Shown piece by piece: positions 10,491-17,974 of a stretch of DNA of 64,000 bases. Both the position numbers and the translations under genes were made by a program. The notes under the pieces were generated by a model. The model ran no database searches. It saw only the letters and a list, made by a program, of their open reading frames with translations, and had not been told where the DNA came from. This DNA comes from Planctomycetota bacterium. Lineage in GTDB: Bacteria; Planctomycetota; UBA1135; GCA-002686595. The stretch is from NCBI GenBank assembly GCA_016712565.1, contig JADJQU010000011.1, forward strand, positions 166,191-230,190, in the 5' to 3' direction. Positions within the stretch are counted from its first letter, which is position 1; each line of letters opens with the position of its first letter.

Positions 10491-10540
10491 TTCCCCATGG
10501 GCCCCCATGGGCCCCGATGGGCCCCGATGAGCCCCGATGG
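10491..10540. repeat. 10-bp direct repeat array (5 units)
   Basis: Five successive 10-bp blocks of the type GCCCCGATGG (variants TTCCCCATGG, GCCCCCATGG, GCCCCGATGA) with no spacer. Each unit spans about one helical turn, so the same face of DNA is repeated. Confidence 0.8.
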
Positions 10541-10641
10541 CCGTGCCGGCGCGCCGGGCGCCCGGGGCCCGTGGAAGGGCCCCGGCGTGCGGGGCCGAGG
10601 CGTGGGAAGGAGCATCGGCGCCCGCGGGGGCCCGTCCCGGG

Positions 10642-10688
10642 AAAAAAAGATGCGGCGCCCGATCTGGGTTGAGCAGATCGGGCGCCGC
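10642..10688 (-). terminator. Rho-independent terminator, minus strand
   Basis: A perfect 15-bp stem (10652-10666 pairs with 10674-10688) with a 7-nt loop. On the minus strand it is followed by ATCTTTTTTTC. It is the only classical hairpin plus T-tract I noticed in the window. It would end transcripts coming from the small gene at 11020-11466 or from an unannotated RNA between them. Confidence 0.85.
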
Positions 10689-11019
10689 AAAGGGGCGCGC
10701 CCGCAGCCCCCGCCGCGAGCGCGCGAATTGGCGGGTCCCACACCACCAATCCTGTCTAGGTTGTTCTTGTTGTCGGATCCGCCGACCTGACCACCGCGAC
10801 CGAGTTTCCGGGGCGCGGGGTGCGGGTCAGCCGATTCGGCCCTTGTCCGTGTCGCTAGGACCATCGCCGGGTCCCTGCCGAGTGCCTCAGCCGGGCGGGC
10901 CGCGCCGACCGAACGCACTCTCTGATTTTTCTTCACCCGGCGGGGTCGTGAGCCTCGGGTCGGCGGAGCGATCTGCCGATCGTCGCCACCCCCCCACCAC
11001 CGCCGAGCCGATTCCTAGT

Positions 11020-11466
11020 TCAGCGATTCTGAGGATTCCAGTGCCTTGCCAGCCGCGCCGTCCAGCGAACCCGATTCTCCGCGGAATCCGATCCGGTCAT
11101 TCCGTCCGGCCCCTTCGGGCGTTCCAGGGCTGACCGGCCGGAGGGCGGCAGGGGCAGTTCCCTGGGTGCGGACTTGCGAGGTGCCGTGCCCTTGACCGCG
11201 GGAGCCTGCTTGCGCTCCGACAGACCTGATACGCCGCGGATCGGCGGGGCATTGTTCGAACTGTGTGTAAGTTCACCGGCGGGCAGGAACCCCAGGGGGG
11301 CCAACCCGGCAAGGAACTGCTCGCTGCCCTGCACATCGATGGTCAGGCGATCGCCGGACACCTCGTCGTGCCAGGTGAGCACCTGGGAGTGCAATCGACG
11401 CGGAACCGACCGCCCCGGCGGTGAGTCCTCGGATCCTCCGTCGCGCTTGGAATCGATGTGCTTCAT
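11020..11466 (-). CDS. Hypothetical protein, 148 aa
   Basis: Not recognised. The ATG at 11466 has a GGAG-type ribosome site 8 nt upstream (ACGGAGCCGCACATG), which supports translation. Residues 25 to about 65 look like ordinary folded protein (LHSQVLTWHDEVSGDRL, then TIDVQGSEQFLAGLAPLGFL), while the C-terminal half is Pro/Arg/Ser-rich. No signal peptide or membrane helix is evident. The minus-strand terminator at 10642-10688 lies 330 bp downstream. The frame could be shorter than drawn if the basic tail is fortuitous. Confidence 0.45.
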   Translation of the reverse strand: MKHIDSKRDGGSEDSPPGRSVPRRLHSQVLTWHDEVSGDRLTIDVQGSEQFLAGLAPLGFLPAGELTHSSNNAPPIRGVSGLSERKQAPAVKGTAPRKSAPRELPLPPSGRSALERPKGPDGMTGSDSAENRVRWTARLARHWNPQNR

Positions 11467-11793
11467 GTGCGGCTCCGTTGTTCTCCTGGCCTACTTCGCG
11501 GTTGCGCGCCGGGAATTCTCGTCGGACCGGAGAATCTGGACGCGCCCTGCGCCTCCGGGCGCTTTCATTCCTTGGGGAACGCCGCTTCGACGCACGCGTT
11601 GGAGGGATCGTCCAGATCCTCGGGAAACTCGCGCAAGAGTTGGGCAAGGCGCGGTCAATCCCGGGCCGAGGCCAGGGCGCTCCCCCCCCGGAAGGAAGCG
11701 AGAGGCCGCGAATGGGGGCGTGCCGATTCCGCCCCGCGGGCCGAATTTGCGCGTAAGGGAAGCGCGTTCGGCCGCGCGGCCGAAGAACGCGAG
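11467..11793. other. 327-bp intergenic region, possible gene remnant
   Basis: No convincing gene. On the minus strand, 11565-11636 encodes a short protein-like stretch, LREFPEDLDDPSNACVEAAF, ending in TGA. It has no good start, and a TGA lies a few codons upstream in the same frame. An 8-C run in the neighbouring sequence may hide a frameshift. This is either a remnant or chance. Confidence 0.4.
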
Positions 11794-14241
11794 CTAGCGC
11801 GCGAACTCCAGGGGCGGCATGTCGTACCCCGGGGGAATCGCGACCCCGGTGAGCTTGAGCACCGTGGGCGCGATCTGCAGCAGGTCGATCTTCTCCATCG
11901 GCGCGGCGAGCTTGCGATTCGAGAAGAAGATGCCGCGCACCAGGCTCGGGTCCAACGTGACGTGGTCCCCGGACCAGGCCTTGTCGTTGGGCACGATGGT
12001 CTTGCTCGCCTCCAGGGTGCCGTCGGGACGCACGGTGCCCGACATCCCGCCCCCGGTCGTGAGCCAGGACACGCGGTAGCCCGCGCTGAAGCACAGCAAC
12101 ATGTCCGCCTCGCGATCGGCGTGGGGACCGGAGTGGATGTCCTCCATCACGTAGGCCCCCGCTCCGATCTTGGCTCCGGTGGCTTCATCGGTGTGCGCCA
12201 GGAAATCCCGGGCGATGGAGTCCAGGAGCGCGCGCTTCTCCTCGGCGGCGACGATGCCGCGGCCCTCGCGGCCCTTGAGGTTCACGTAGACCATGCCGAG
12301 CCCCAGGGCGTAGGCCCGGGTCTTCGACCAATCCACGTAGGCATTCAGATCGCCGGTCGCGTCCGCGCCGGGCGGCAGGCCCGCGACCGAGGCCTTGAGC
12401 ACCAGGTAGCCCTTCTCGATCAGCCAGTTGTTGAGGTGCACTTGGTGCTTGAAGCTCTGGAAGCCGTGGTCGGAGCACACGATCAACGTGTCCTCGGGCT
12501 TCAGCTGGCGTTGGACCTCGCCCACGAAGGCGTCCATGCGCCGGTAGCTAGCGGGGATCGCGTCCGACAGGGCGATCTCCTCCCCGCAGAAGGTCATGCG
12601 CTGGGCCGCGCTCTCGGCCGAATACAGCGGGTGCTCCGGGTCGTAGTAGCGGTACATCATGTGCTGCACGCGGTCCGGCGTGGACTCGCAGCTCATGAGG
12701 ATCCGCCAATCCTTGCGCGAGAGCGCCTCGCGGGTGAGCTGTTCGCGCCACGTCAAGGTGAACTCGATGTCCTGCATGAAGCTCACGGAATCGATCACCG
12801 CGTCCTTGAGCGGCAGGTTCATGCACGCCCAACCCACGGTCTCGAAGGGCCCGCAGGCGTGGGCCAGTTCCCGCGAGAAGCGCGCCGGCTGGGAGAGCGG
12901 CTGCCAGAACGGCGGATGGGCCGGGTCGTACTGCAGGGCGTCGACGTAGAGTTCCACGCGCTCGGCCGAGTACTGGATCAACTTCGCGCGCACGATGGCG
13001 CGCACCTTGAGGATCGGATTGAGCGGGAAGGTGAGGGAGTACCAGCCGGACCAGGCGCCCGGGGAGAGCGACTCGGTGTGCTCCCCGATCGTGACGTCGG
13101 CGCGCTCGCCCCGGCGCTGGATCACCACCGGCACGGTGACGCGCTCGCCGGAGGCCTTTTCGAGCCGTTCCTGGACCTTGGCGCGCTGGGCGTTGAGTTC
13201 CTGGGAGCGCTGGTAGCGCAGGTCCGTGTCGTCGAGGGCCGTCTCGATCTCGCGCAGCTCGGAGCTGACGCGGTCCACCTCCCAGAAGTTGACCGGGCCG
13301 GGCAGGGACGAGTCGAAGCGCCCGTTGCGCTCGTCGATGCGGAAGATCAGGCCGCCCGAACTCGTGTCGGTGCCGCGCGGAGCGCGATAGAGCTGGGCCT
13401 CGTCGGAGGTGTAGATGAAGAACGAGTTGACCGAGCCGCGCGCGTCGGGCACGCCCAGGCCCGCCAGCACCTGGGCACCCTCCACCGGATCGCGGTCGAA
13501 GGCCTGGGCCGCATCGAGGACCAGGCTCTTCACGCCGGCCGCCGCGGCGGTCTCCCAGAAGGGTGCTGCTTCCACCGGGTTGTTCCAGACCGGGATGCGC
13601 GAGGGCAGGTAGCTGCGCAGGGCCCGGCCGCCGACGAAGCTCGCCCCGCCGAGCAGCAGCGAAAGTCCCAGGGCCAGGGCCGGCCGCATGCGCAGCAAGA
13701 GGAACACGCCCAGGAACAGGAGCAGGGCGCCCAGCCCCACGGCGGCGCCCAACACATTGGCATTCCAGGACGGGATCGGCGCGCCCTGCAGTTGCTCCAC
13801 GGGCGTCTCGATGGGTCCCGCCAGGTGGCCGAAGGTCGGCGACGGCGTGCGATTGGATTCCTTGACGCGCGACTCGCGCAGGTCCCGCCGGATGAAACCC
13901 GGCACGCCGGTCTTGGCCGGATTCTGGCCGGAGTTCAGGGCCGCCCAGGACACCGGCGACTCCGCGGGGTTGGTGGTCTCCAGGGGTGAGAAGGTGCCCT
14001 CGGCGCGCAGGGCCGCCAGATGGGGCAGGAGCCCCCGGTCCATGAGTTCCGCGGCGGTGCGCGCATCGGCGCCGTCGAAGCCCAGCACGACCACGCGGCC
14101 GTTGACCTGGGCGGCCTGGGTGGCGGGCGCCACGCCCCGCGAGGGCGCGCCGGAGGAGCCCGCGGCAAGCCCGGCGTTCATGAGCAGGACGAGGGCCGCG
14201 GCGAGGCGGACCAGGGGATTCAGGAGGCGCGGGTCGGTCAT
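11794..14241 (-). CDS. Type I phosphodiesterase / alkaline-phosphatase superfamily, membrane-associated
   Basis: An 815-residue secreted enzyme of the phosphodiesterase/nucleotide-pyrophosphatase clan. It starts with a signal peptide (LVRLAAALVLLMNAGLAAG). The first metal site is VVVLGFDGADA and the nucleophile segment is NPAESPVSWAALNSGQNP. After that there are two hydrophobic helices (about residues 160-200), so the catalytic domain is interrupted by a membrane hairpin and a coiled-coil-like insert. Later metal ligands are in RVQHMMYRYYDPEH, TLIVCSDHGFQSF and KAWSGDHVTLDPSLVRG. The family hydrolyses phosphodiesters in the periplasm, but the substrate here is unknown. The start ATG at 14241 gives the signal peptide directly. 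The next gene is divergent. Confidence 0.8.
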   Translation of the reverse strand: MTDPRLLNPLVRLAAALVLLMNAGLAAGSSGAPSRGVAPATQAAQVNGRVVVLGFDGADARTAAELMDRGLLPHLAALRAEGTFSPLETTNPAESPVSWAALNSGQNPAKTGVPGFIRRDLRESRVKESNRTPSPTFGHLAGPIETPVEQLQGAPIPSWNANVLGAAVGLGALLLFLGVFLLLRMRPALALGLSLLLGGASFVGGRALRSYLPSRIPVWNNPVEAAPFWETAAAAGVKSLVLDAAQAFDRDPVEGAQVLAGLGVPDARGSVNSFFIYTSDEAQLYRAPRGTDTSSGGLIFRIDERNGRFDSSLPGPVNFWEVDRVSSELREIETALDDTDLRYQRSQELNAQRAKVQERLEKASGERVTVPVVIQRRGERADVTIGEHTESLSPGAWSGWYSLTFPLNPILKVRAIVRAKLIQYSAERVELYVDALQYDPAHPPFWQPLSQPARFSRELAHACGPFETVGWACMNLPLKDAVIDSVSFMQDIEFTLTWREQLTREALSRKDWRILMSCESTPDRVQHMMYRYYDPEHPLYSAESAAQRMTFCGEEIALSDAIPASYRRMDAFVGEVQRQLKPEDTLIVCSDHGFQSFKHQVHLNNWLIEKGYLVLKASVAGLPPGADATGDLNAYVDWSKTRAYALGLGMVYVNLKGREGRGIVAAEEKRALLDSIARDFLAHTDEATGAKIGAGAYVMEDIHSGPHADREADMLLCFSAGYRVSWLTTGGGMSGTVRPDGTLEASKTIVPNDKAWSGDHVTLDPSLVRGIFFSNRKLAAPMEKIDLLQIAPTVLKLTGVAIPPGYDMPPLEFAR

Positions 14242-14483
14242 GGGCTGTGCTGTTCGGCGGCGCAGGGGTCAGGTAGGATCGCCGTTTTCGGGGATTCGTC
14301 CCGGGAGCTTCGCTGGCGCGCGGTCCACGCAGGGGCCGTGCTCAGCCCGGGCCCCACGCAAGTCGTTCCGCGCCCATGGACGGGCTGCCGGGCCAGGGGC
14401 CGGGCAACCTGCCGCGTGACGGGAACGGCGCCGTGGTGGGCCCGGTCCGGCCCTTCCGAGAGCGATCCACGCGAGCGAGGCAC

Positions 14484-15779
14484 ATGCAGTCGCAACGATC
14501 GACGGAACGGTTCGAAAACGCCGAGCGCGAGTCTAGGGCAGGCGTGAGGCCGAAGTCCATGCCGAGCGCGGACCTCGAGCCCGTGGCTGGACCCGATCCG
14601 GGCGCGGGGCTCGCTCCCTGGCCCGCGCGGACTGTGGCGAAGCCACGACGATTTCCTTCGCAGGTCCTGGGAACCGCGGCCGCGCGGGCACCGCGGCCGG
14701 GAGCGCGAGGCCGCGCCGCGCTGCTCTGGATCGGGCTCGTGGCCGTGGCCGCGCTGCTGGGGTTGGCCACCTTCCTGGCCTCCCCGCCCCGGGCAGCGCC
14801 GGACCCAGAGTCCGGGACCACGGCCCCGGGGCGACCGGCCGCGGGCGTGAACCCGACGGGTGCGCCCGAATCGGCCGGCGGGGCGCGCACGGAAGCGCCC
14901 GCCGATGAGCCCCCGGTGCTCGAGACGGCGCGCTCCGCCCGCGGGCCGCGCCAGGCGCCGGGCAGCTTCGACGAGCGCGTGCTCGACGGCAAGGGCCGCA
15001 TCCGCGGCTTCGTCCAGGCGCCCGCGGGCGTCGATTTTCCCCTGGAGTGGACGCTGCTGGTGGGCCCCTCGCCCTCGATGATCGGCCACGAGCGCGCCGA
15101 GTCCCGCACGCTGAGCTTCCAGAACGGCGAGCGCGAGTTCGCCCTGGAGGACCTGCCCCTGGGCGGCTACGCCCTGTGCGCGCGCGCCTACGGACTGGCG
15201 AGCCTCGAGCAGCATCTGCTGCTCGCCAAGCCCGGCGAGACCGACGTGTACGTCTCGATGCAGTTCGGCATCACGGCCGTGGTCGAGGGCAGCGTGCGCC
15301 TGGCGGATTCCGCGGCGGTTCTGGGCCTCGAACTGTCCCTGGAGCCGCGACCCGCGGGCGTGCGGCAGACAGCCACCAGCGACCTGTACGGACACTTCAC
15401 GTTCACCGACGTGCGCCAGGGGGGCTACACCCTGCACTTCGGCTCGCCCGAAAACCCCGTGCGCGAGGCCATCGAGGTCAACGTGGTCGGCCCCTTCGAG
15501 CGCCTGGGGGACCTCACGGTGCCGAAGATGTGCGAGCTTGTGGTGCGCGCGCAAACGGAGTTGGGAACGCCCGTGCGCGGCGTGCAGATCGACGGCTACG
15601 GCGACCACGGGGGACGCTTCAGCGGCCTCACCGACGAGCAGGGTGAAGTGCGGGCGCGCTTCCTGCCCGCGGGCCGCATCACCGTGGACGCGCGCAGTGA
15701 AGACGGCCGCTCCAGGCGCGGGCGCAAGCTGGTGGACGACTCCGGGCCGGGGATCCTGGTGCTGGTCTTCGAGCAGTGA
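14484..15779 (+). CDS. Membrane-anchored carboxypeptidase-regulatory-like protein
   Basis: Function unknown. After a 60-70 residue basic, low-complexity N-terminus there is one membrane helix (AALLWIGLVAVAALLGLATF), then an Ala/Pro linker. Further on come beta-rich repeats of the carboxypeptidase regulatory-like (transthyretin-like) type, e.g. EFALEDLPLGGYALCARAYG and LYGHFTFTDVRQGGYTLHFG. This predicts a type II protein with an extracytoplasmic beta domain. Starts at 14376, 14484 and 14560 are all possible; 14484 was chosen for the GAGCGAGG preceding it. It overlaps the MATE gene by GTGA, so the two are probably co-translated. A related beta-domain protein is at 30514-32496. Confidence 0.65.
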   Translation: MQSQRSTERFENAERESRAGVRPKSMPSADLEPVAGPDPGAGLAPWPARTVAKPRRFPSQVLGTAAARAPRPGARGRAALLWIGLVAVAALLGLATFLASPPRAAPDPESGTTAPGRPAAGVNPTGAPESAGGARTEAPADEPPVLETARSARGPRQAPGSFDERVLDGKGRIRGFVQAPAGVDFPLEWTLLVGPSPSMIGHERAESRTLSFQNGEREFALEDLPLGGYALCARAYGLASLEQHLLLAKPGETDVYVSMQFGITAVVEGSVRLADSAAVLGLELSLEPRPAGVRQTATSDLYGHFTFTDVRQGGYTLHFGSPENPVREAIEVNVVGPFERLGDLTVPKMCELVVRAQTELGTPVRGVQIDGYGDHGGRFSGLTDEQGEVRARFLPAGRITVDARSEDGRSRRGRKLVDDSGPGILVLVFEQ

Positions 15780-17227
15780 GTCCGCGCCCGCCCGCCGTGG
15801 AGGGGACGGGCGCCGGGGCCGCCGGCGTTCCGGCGCTGTTCAAGCTCGCCTGGCCGGCGGTGCTTTCCTACCTCCTGTCCAACGCGTATCGGATCAACGA
15901 CCAGTACTGGATCCAGGGCCTGGGCGGCGAGGCCCAGGCCGCGGTGGCCGCCACCGTGTTCGTGGTCATCATGAACTTCAGCGTGGTGTTCCTGGCCGCG
16001 GGCGGGACGCTCTCGCGGGTGGCGCGGGCCACCGGGGGCCGCGAGTTCGAGCGCCGCGACGGCCTGGTGGCGAGCGCGCTGGTTCTGGCGGTGTGCCTCT
16101 GGATCGCCCTGGCCCTCTTCGGCGGCCTGGCCACGCCCTGGATCGTGCGCTTCCTGGGCCTCGAAGGCCCCACCGCGGGCTTTGCCGAGGACTACCTGCG
16201 GACCCTCTATGTGTGTTCCCTGCCGCTGGTGCTGGCGCCGGCCCTGGATCACGCGCTGATCGGCATGGGCAACACGCTGGCCATGTCGGCCATGGAGTTG
16301 TGCGCGGTGCTGCTCCACTACGCCCTGGCCCCGATGTTGATCTACGGCCCGGAGGCCGCCTCGGCCGTGGATCTGCCCGGGGCGGCCCTGGCCGGCCGCG
16401 CGGCGGCCCTGCTCGGCATCGAGGGCCACGGCATCGTCGGTGCGGCCTGGAGCGCTGCCCTGGCGCGCGTGATCAGCGTGTCCCTGGGACTCCTGGCCCT
16501 GCGGGCGGCCTACGGCGTGCGCCTGCTGCGCGGCCTGCGCACGGCGCGGGCTCTCGGCGGTCCCCTGCTGTTCTGCCCGGAGATCGCGCGCATCAGCCTG
16601 CCGGTGTCGCTCTCGATCGCGCTCTACGCCTCCGTCTATTGGGCCTTGATCAAGTGGGTCATGGTGCCCCTGGGGGAACCCGCCCTGGCGGCCCTGGGCA
16701 TCGGCTTCACGGTCTTCGAGGGCGTGAGCTTCCCGCTCTACCTGGGCGTCTCCATGGCCGGAGCCTCCCTGGTGGGCCGCTCCCTGGGAGCGGGCCGCCA
16801 GGACCTGGCCCGCCAGGCGGTGCGCAGCGTGCGCGTGCTGGCGCTGTGCCTGGGCGGGGTCGTCTGCGGCGTGTTCCTGCTGGGCGCCGTCCCCTGGTCG
16901 GTGCACTTCAGCGCCGATCCTCTGGTCCAGGAGGCCGTGGCGGGCTACGTCTCGACCCTGGCCTTCTTGCAGATCTTCGTGGCCTTCGAGTCGGCCAATG
17001 AAAAGGTGCTGCTGGGGGCCGGCTACACGCGGCCGGCCCTGTGGATCAGCCTGCTGGGCAACGGCCTGCGCGTGCCGCTGGCCTGGTGGCTGGCCTTCCA
17101 TCTGGGCCTGGGCGCCCACGGAGTGTGGTGGGCCATCAACGTCACCAGCGGCCTCAAGGCCTGCCTGCAGTTCGCACTGGTGCAACGGGGCCGCTGGCTC
17201 CCGCAGACGACGGCCGGCGACGCCTGA
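15776..17227 (+). CDS. MATE-family efflux transporter
   Basis: A 483-residue inner-membrane protein with about 12 hydrophobic helices in two related halves. Typical segments are LFKLAWPAVLSYLLSNAY at the N-terminus and ISLPVSLSIALYASVYW at the start of the second half. MATE proteins export drugs, metabolites or lipid-like compounds by Na+ or H+ antiport. The GTG start at 15776 overlaps the upstream stop (GTGA), which suggests coupling to the transthyretin-like membrane protein before it. The substrate cannot be inferred. Confidence 0.88.
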   Translation: MSPRPPAVEGTGAGAAGVPALFKLAWPAVLSYLLSNAYRINDQYWIQGLGGEAQAAVAATVFVVIMNFSVVFLAAGGTLSRVARATGGREFERRDGLVASALVLAVCLWIALALFGGLATPWIVRFLGLEGPTAGFAEDYLRTLYVCSLPLVLAPALDHALIGMGNTLAMSAMELCAVLLHYALAPMLIYGPEAASAVDLPGAALAGRAAALLGIEGHGIVGAAWSAALARVISVSLGLLALRAAYGVRLLRGLRTARALGGPLLFCPEIARISLPVSLSIALYASVYWALIKWVMVPLGEPALAALGIGFTVFEGVSFPLYLGVSMAGASLVGRSLGAGRQDLARQAVRSVRVLALCLGGVVCGVFLLGAVPWSVHFSADPLVQEAVAGYVSTLAFLQIFVAFESANEKVLLGAGYTRPALWISLLGNGLRVPLAWWLAFHLGLGAHGVWWAINVTSGLKACLQFALVQRGRWLPQTTAGDA

Positions 17228-17335
17228 GGGCGCGGGAGGCGGGCCCTGGGGCCCCAGGCGCGGGGTCCGACATTTGCGGCCCACAATCGGCGGCCCTAGA
17301 GTGCTTTCTCTGTCACCCCTCTTCCGGAGAATTCG

Positions 17336-17815
17336 TTGGCCAAGCCCAAGCTCGTCGACCTCGCCGCGATCGACCTCACCCGCATCCTGCACGGGAAGGA
17401 GACCATCCGGCAGTACTGCAGGCAGCGCGGGCGCTTCGAAATGCTGGACGCCGTGGTCTTCGAGGACCACCCGGCGGGCCTGATCATCGGCTATCAGGAC
17501 ATCCGGGCCGACTCCTGGTGGGCCGCAGATCACATCCCCGGCCGGCCCATCTTCCCGGGAGTGCTCCAGGCGGAGGGCGCGGCGCAGCTGTGCACCTTCG
17601 ACTTCATGCGGCGCAACCCGACGTTGATGGACAAGTTCATCGGCTTCGCGGGCCTCAACGACACGCGCTTCCGCGGCGTGGTGGAGCCCGGCGTGCGCAT
17701 GCACTGGATCGGCAAGCTGCACCGCGCGCGCTCGAGCATGTTCACCTACCAGAGCGAGGGCTTCGTGAACGGTGAATTGGTCTTCGAAACCGAAGTCATG
17801 GGCGTGGTGCTCTGA
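17336..17815 (+). CDS. FabZ/FabA-like hotdog dehydratase
   Basis: A 159-residue hotdog-fold protein related to 3-hydroxyacyl-ACP dehydratases. The signature ADHIPGRPIFPGVLQAEGAA (about residues 64-83) parallels the FabZ GHFPxxPVMPGVLQxE motif, including the candidate His and the Glu in AEG. Likely acts on acyl-ACP or acyl-CoA in fatty-acid or polyketide metabolism; a dedicated housekeeping FabZ elsewhere cannot be excluded. Translation appears to start at TTG 17336, behind GGAG at 17325-17328, and a TAGAGT hexamer lies at 17297. It stands alone between the MATE pump and a sulfatase-like gene. Confidence 0.8.
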   Translation: MAKPKLVDLAAIDLTRILHGKETIRQYCRQRGRFEMLDAVVFEDHPAGLIIGYQDIRADSWWAADHIPGRPIFPGVLQAEGAAQLCTFDFMRRNPTLMDKFIGFAGLNDTRFRGVVEPGVRMHWIGKLHRARSSMFTYQSEGFVNGELVFETEVMGVVL

Positions 17816-17961
17816 GGGGCCGCTCCCGCGGGCCCCGCGGGGGCGGCCCCGGTCGCGACCGCGCGGAGCCGGCGGTCCGGAATCACCTCCGCGCGGGGAG
17901 CCGTCGGGGCTGCCGGCGCCCGAACCCCCGGCGGTCAGGCGCCGCCGGCCCCTCCAGGGGC

Positions 17962-17967
17962 TACACT
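17962..17967 (+). promoter_or_regulatory. Putative -10 box (TACACT), leaderless start
   Basis: GCTACACT ends 7 nt before the ATG at 17975, with no Shine-Dalgarno between, so the mRNA probably begins at the start codon. Confidence 0.5.
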
Positions 17968-17974
17968 AGATTCC

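Larger units (their letters stand above)
10089..11019. other. 931-bp intergenic region with a repeat array and a terminator
   Basis: Open frames exist here on both strands but are low-complexity (Gly/Pro/Arg/Ala) and several cross the hairpin at 10652-10688, so none is called. It holds a 10-bp repeat array (10491-10540) and a strong minus-strand terminator (10642-10688). The 330 bp between that terminator and the gene ending at 11020 is the best place for an unrecognised transcript; I see no tRNA, tmRNA, RNase P or SRP RNA signature in it. Confidence 0.6.

Noticed and set aside
10741..10800. Region on the minus strand with GGTCAGGTCGG, resembling the SRP RNA core
   Set aside because: The following GGA/AGCAGC helix 8 signature is missing.
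10292..10936. Minus-strand ORF starting with GTG and a Lys-Lys-Asn-Gln head (214 aa)
   Set aside because: It reads straight through the 15-bp terminator stem and has low-complexity Pro/Gly/Arg content; no ribosome site.
11565..11636. Protein-like peptide LREFPEDLDDPSNACVEAAF
   Set aside because: No good start and an in-frame TGA a few codons upstream; kept only as a possible remnant.
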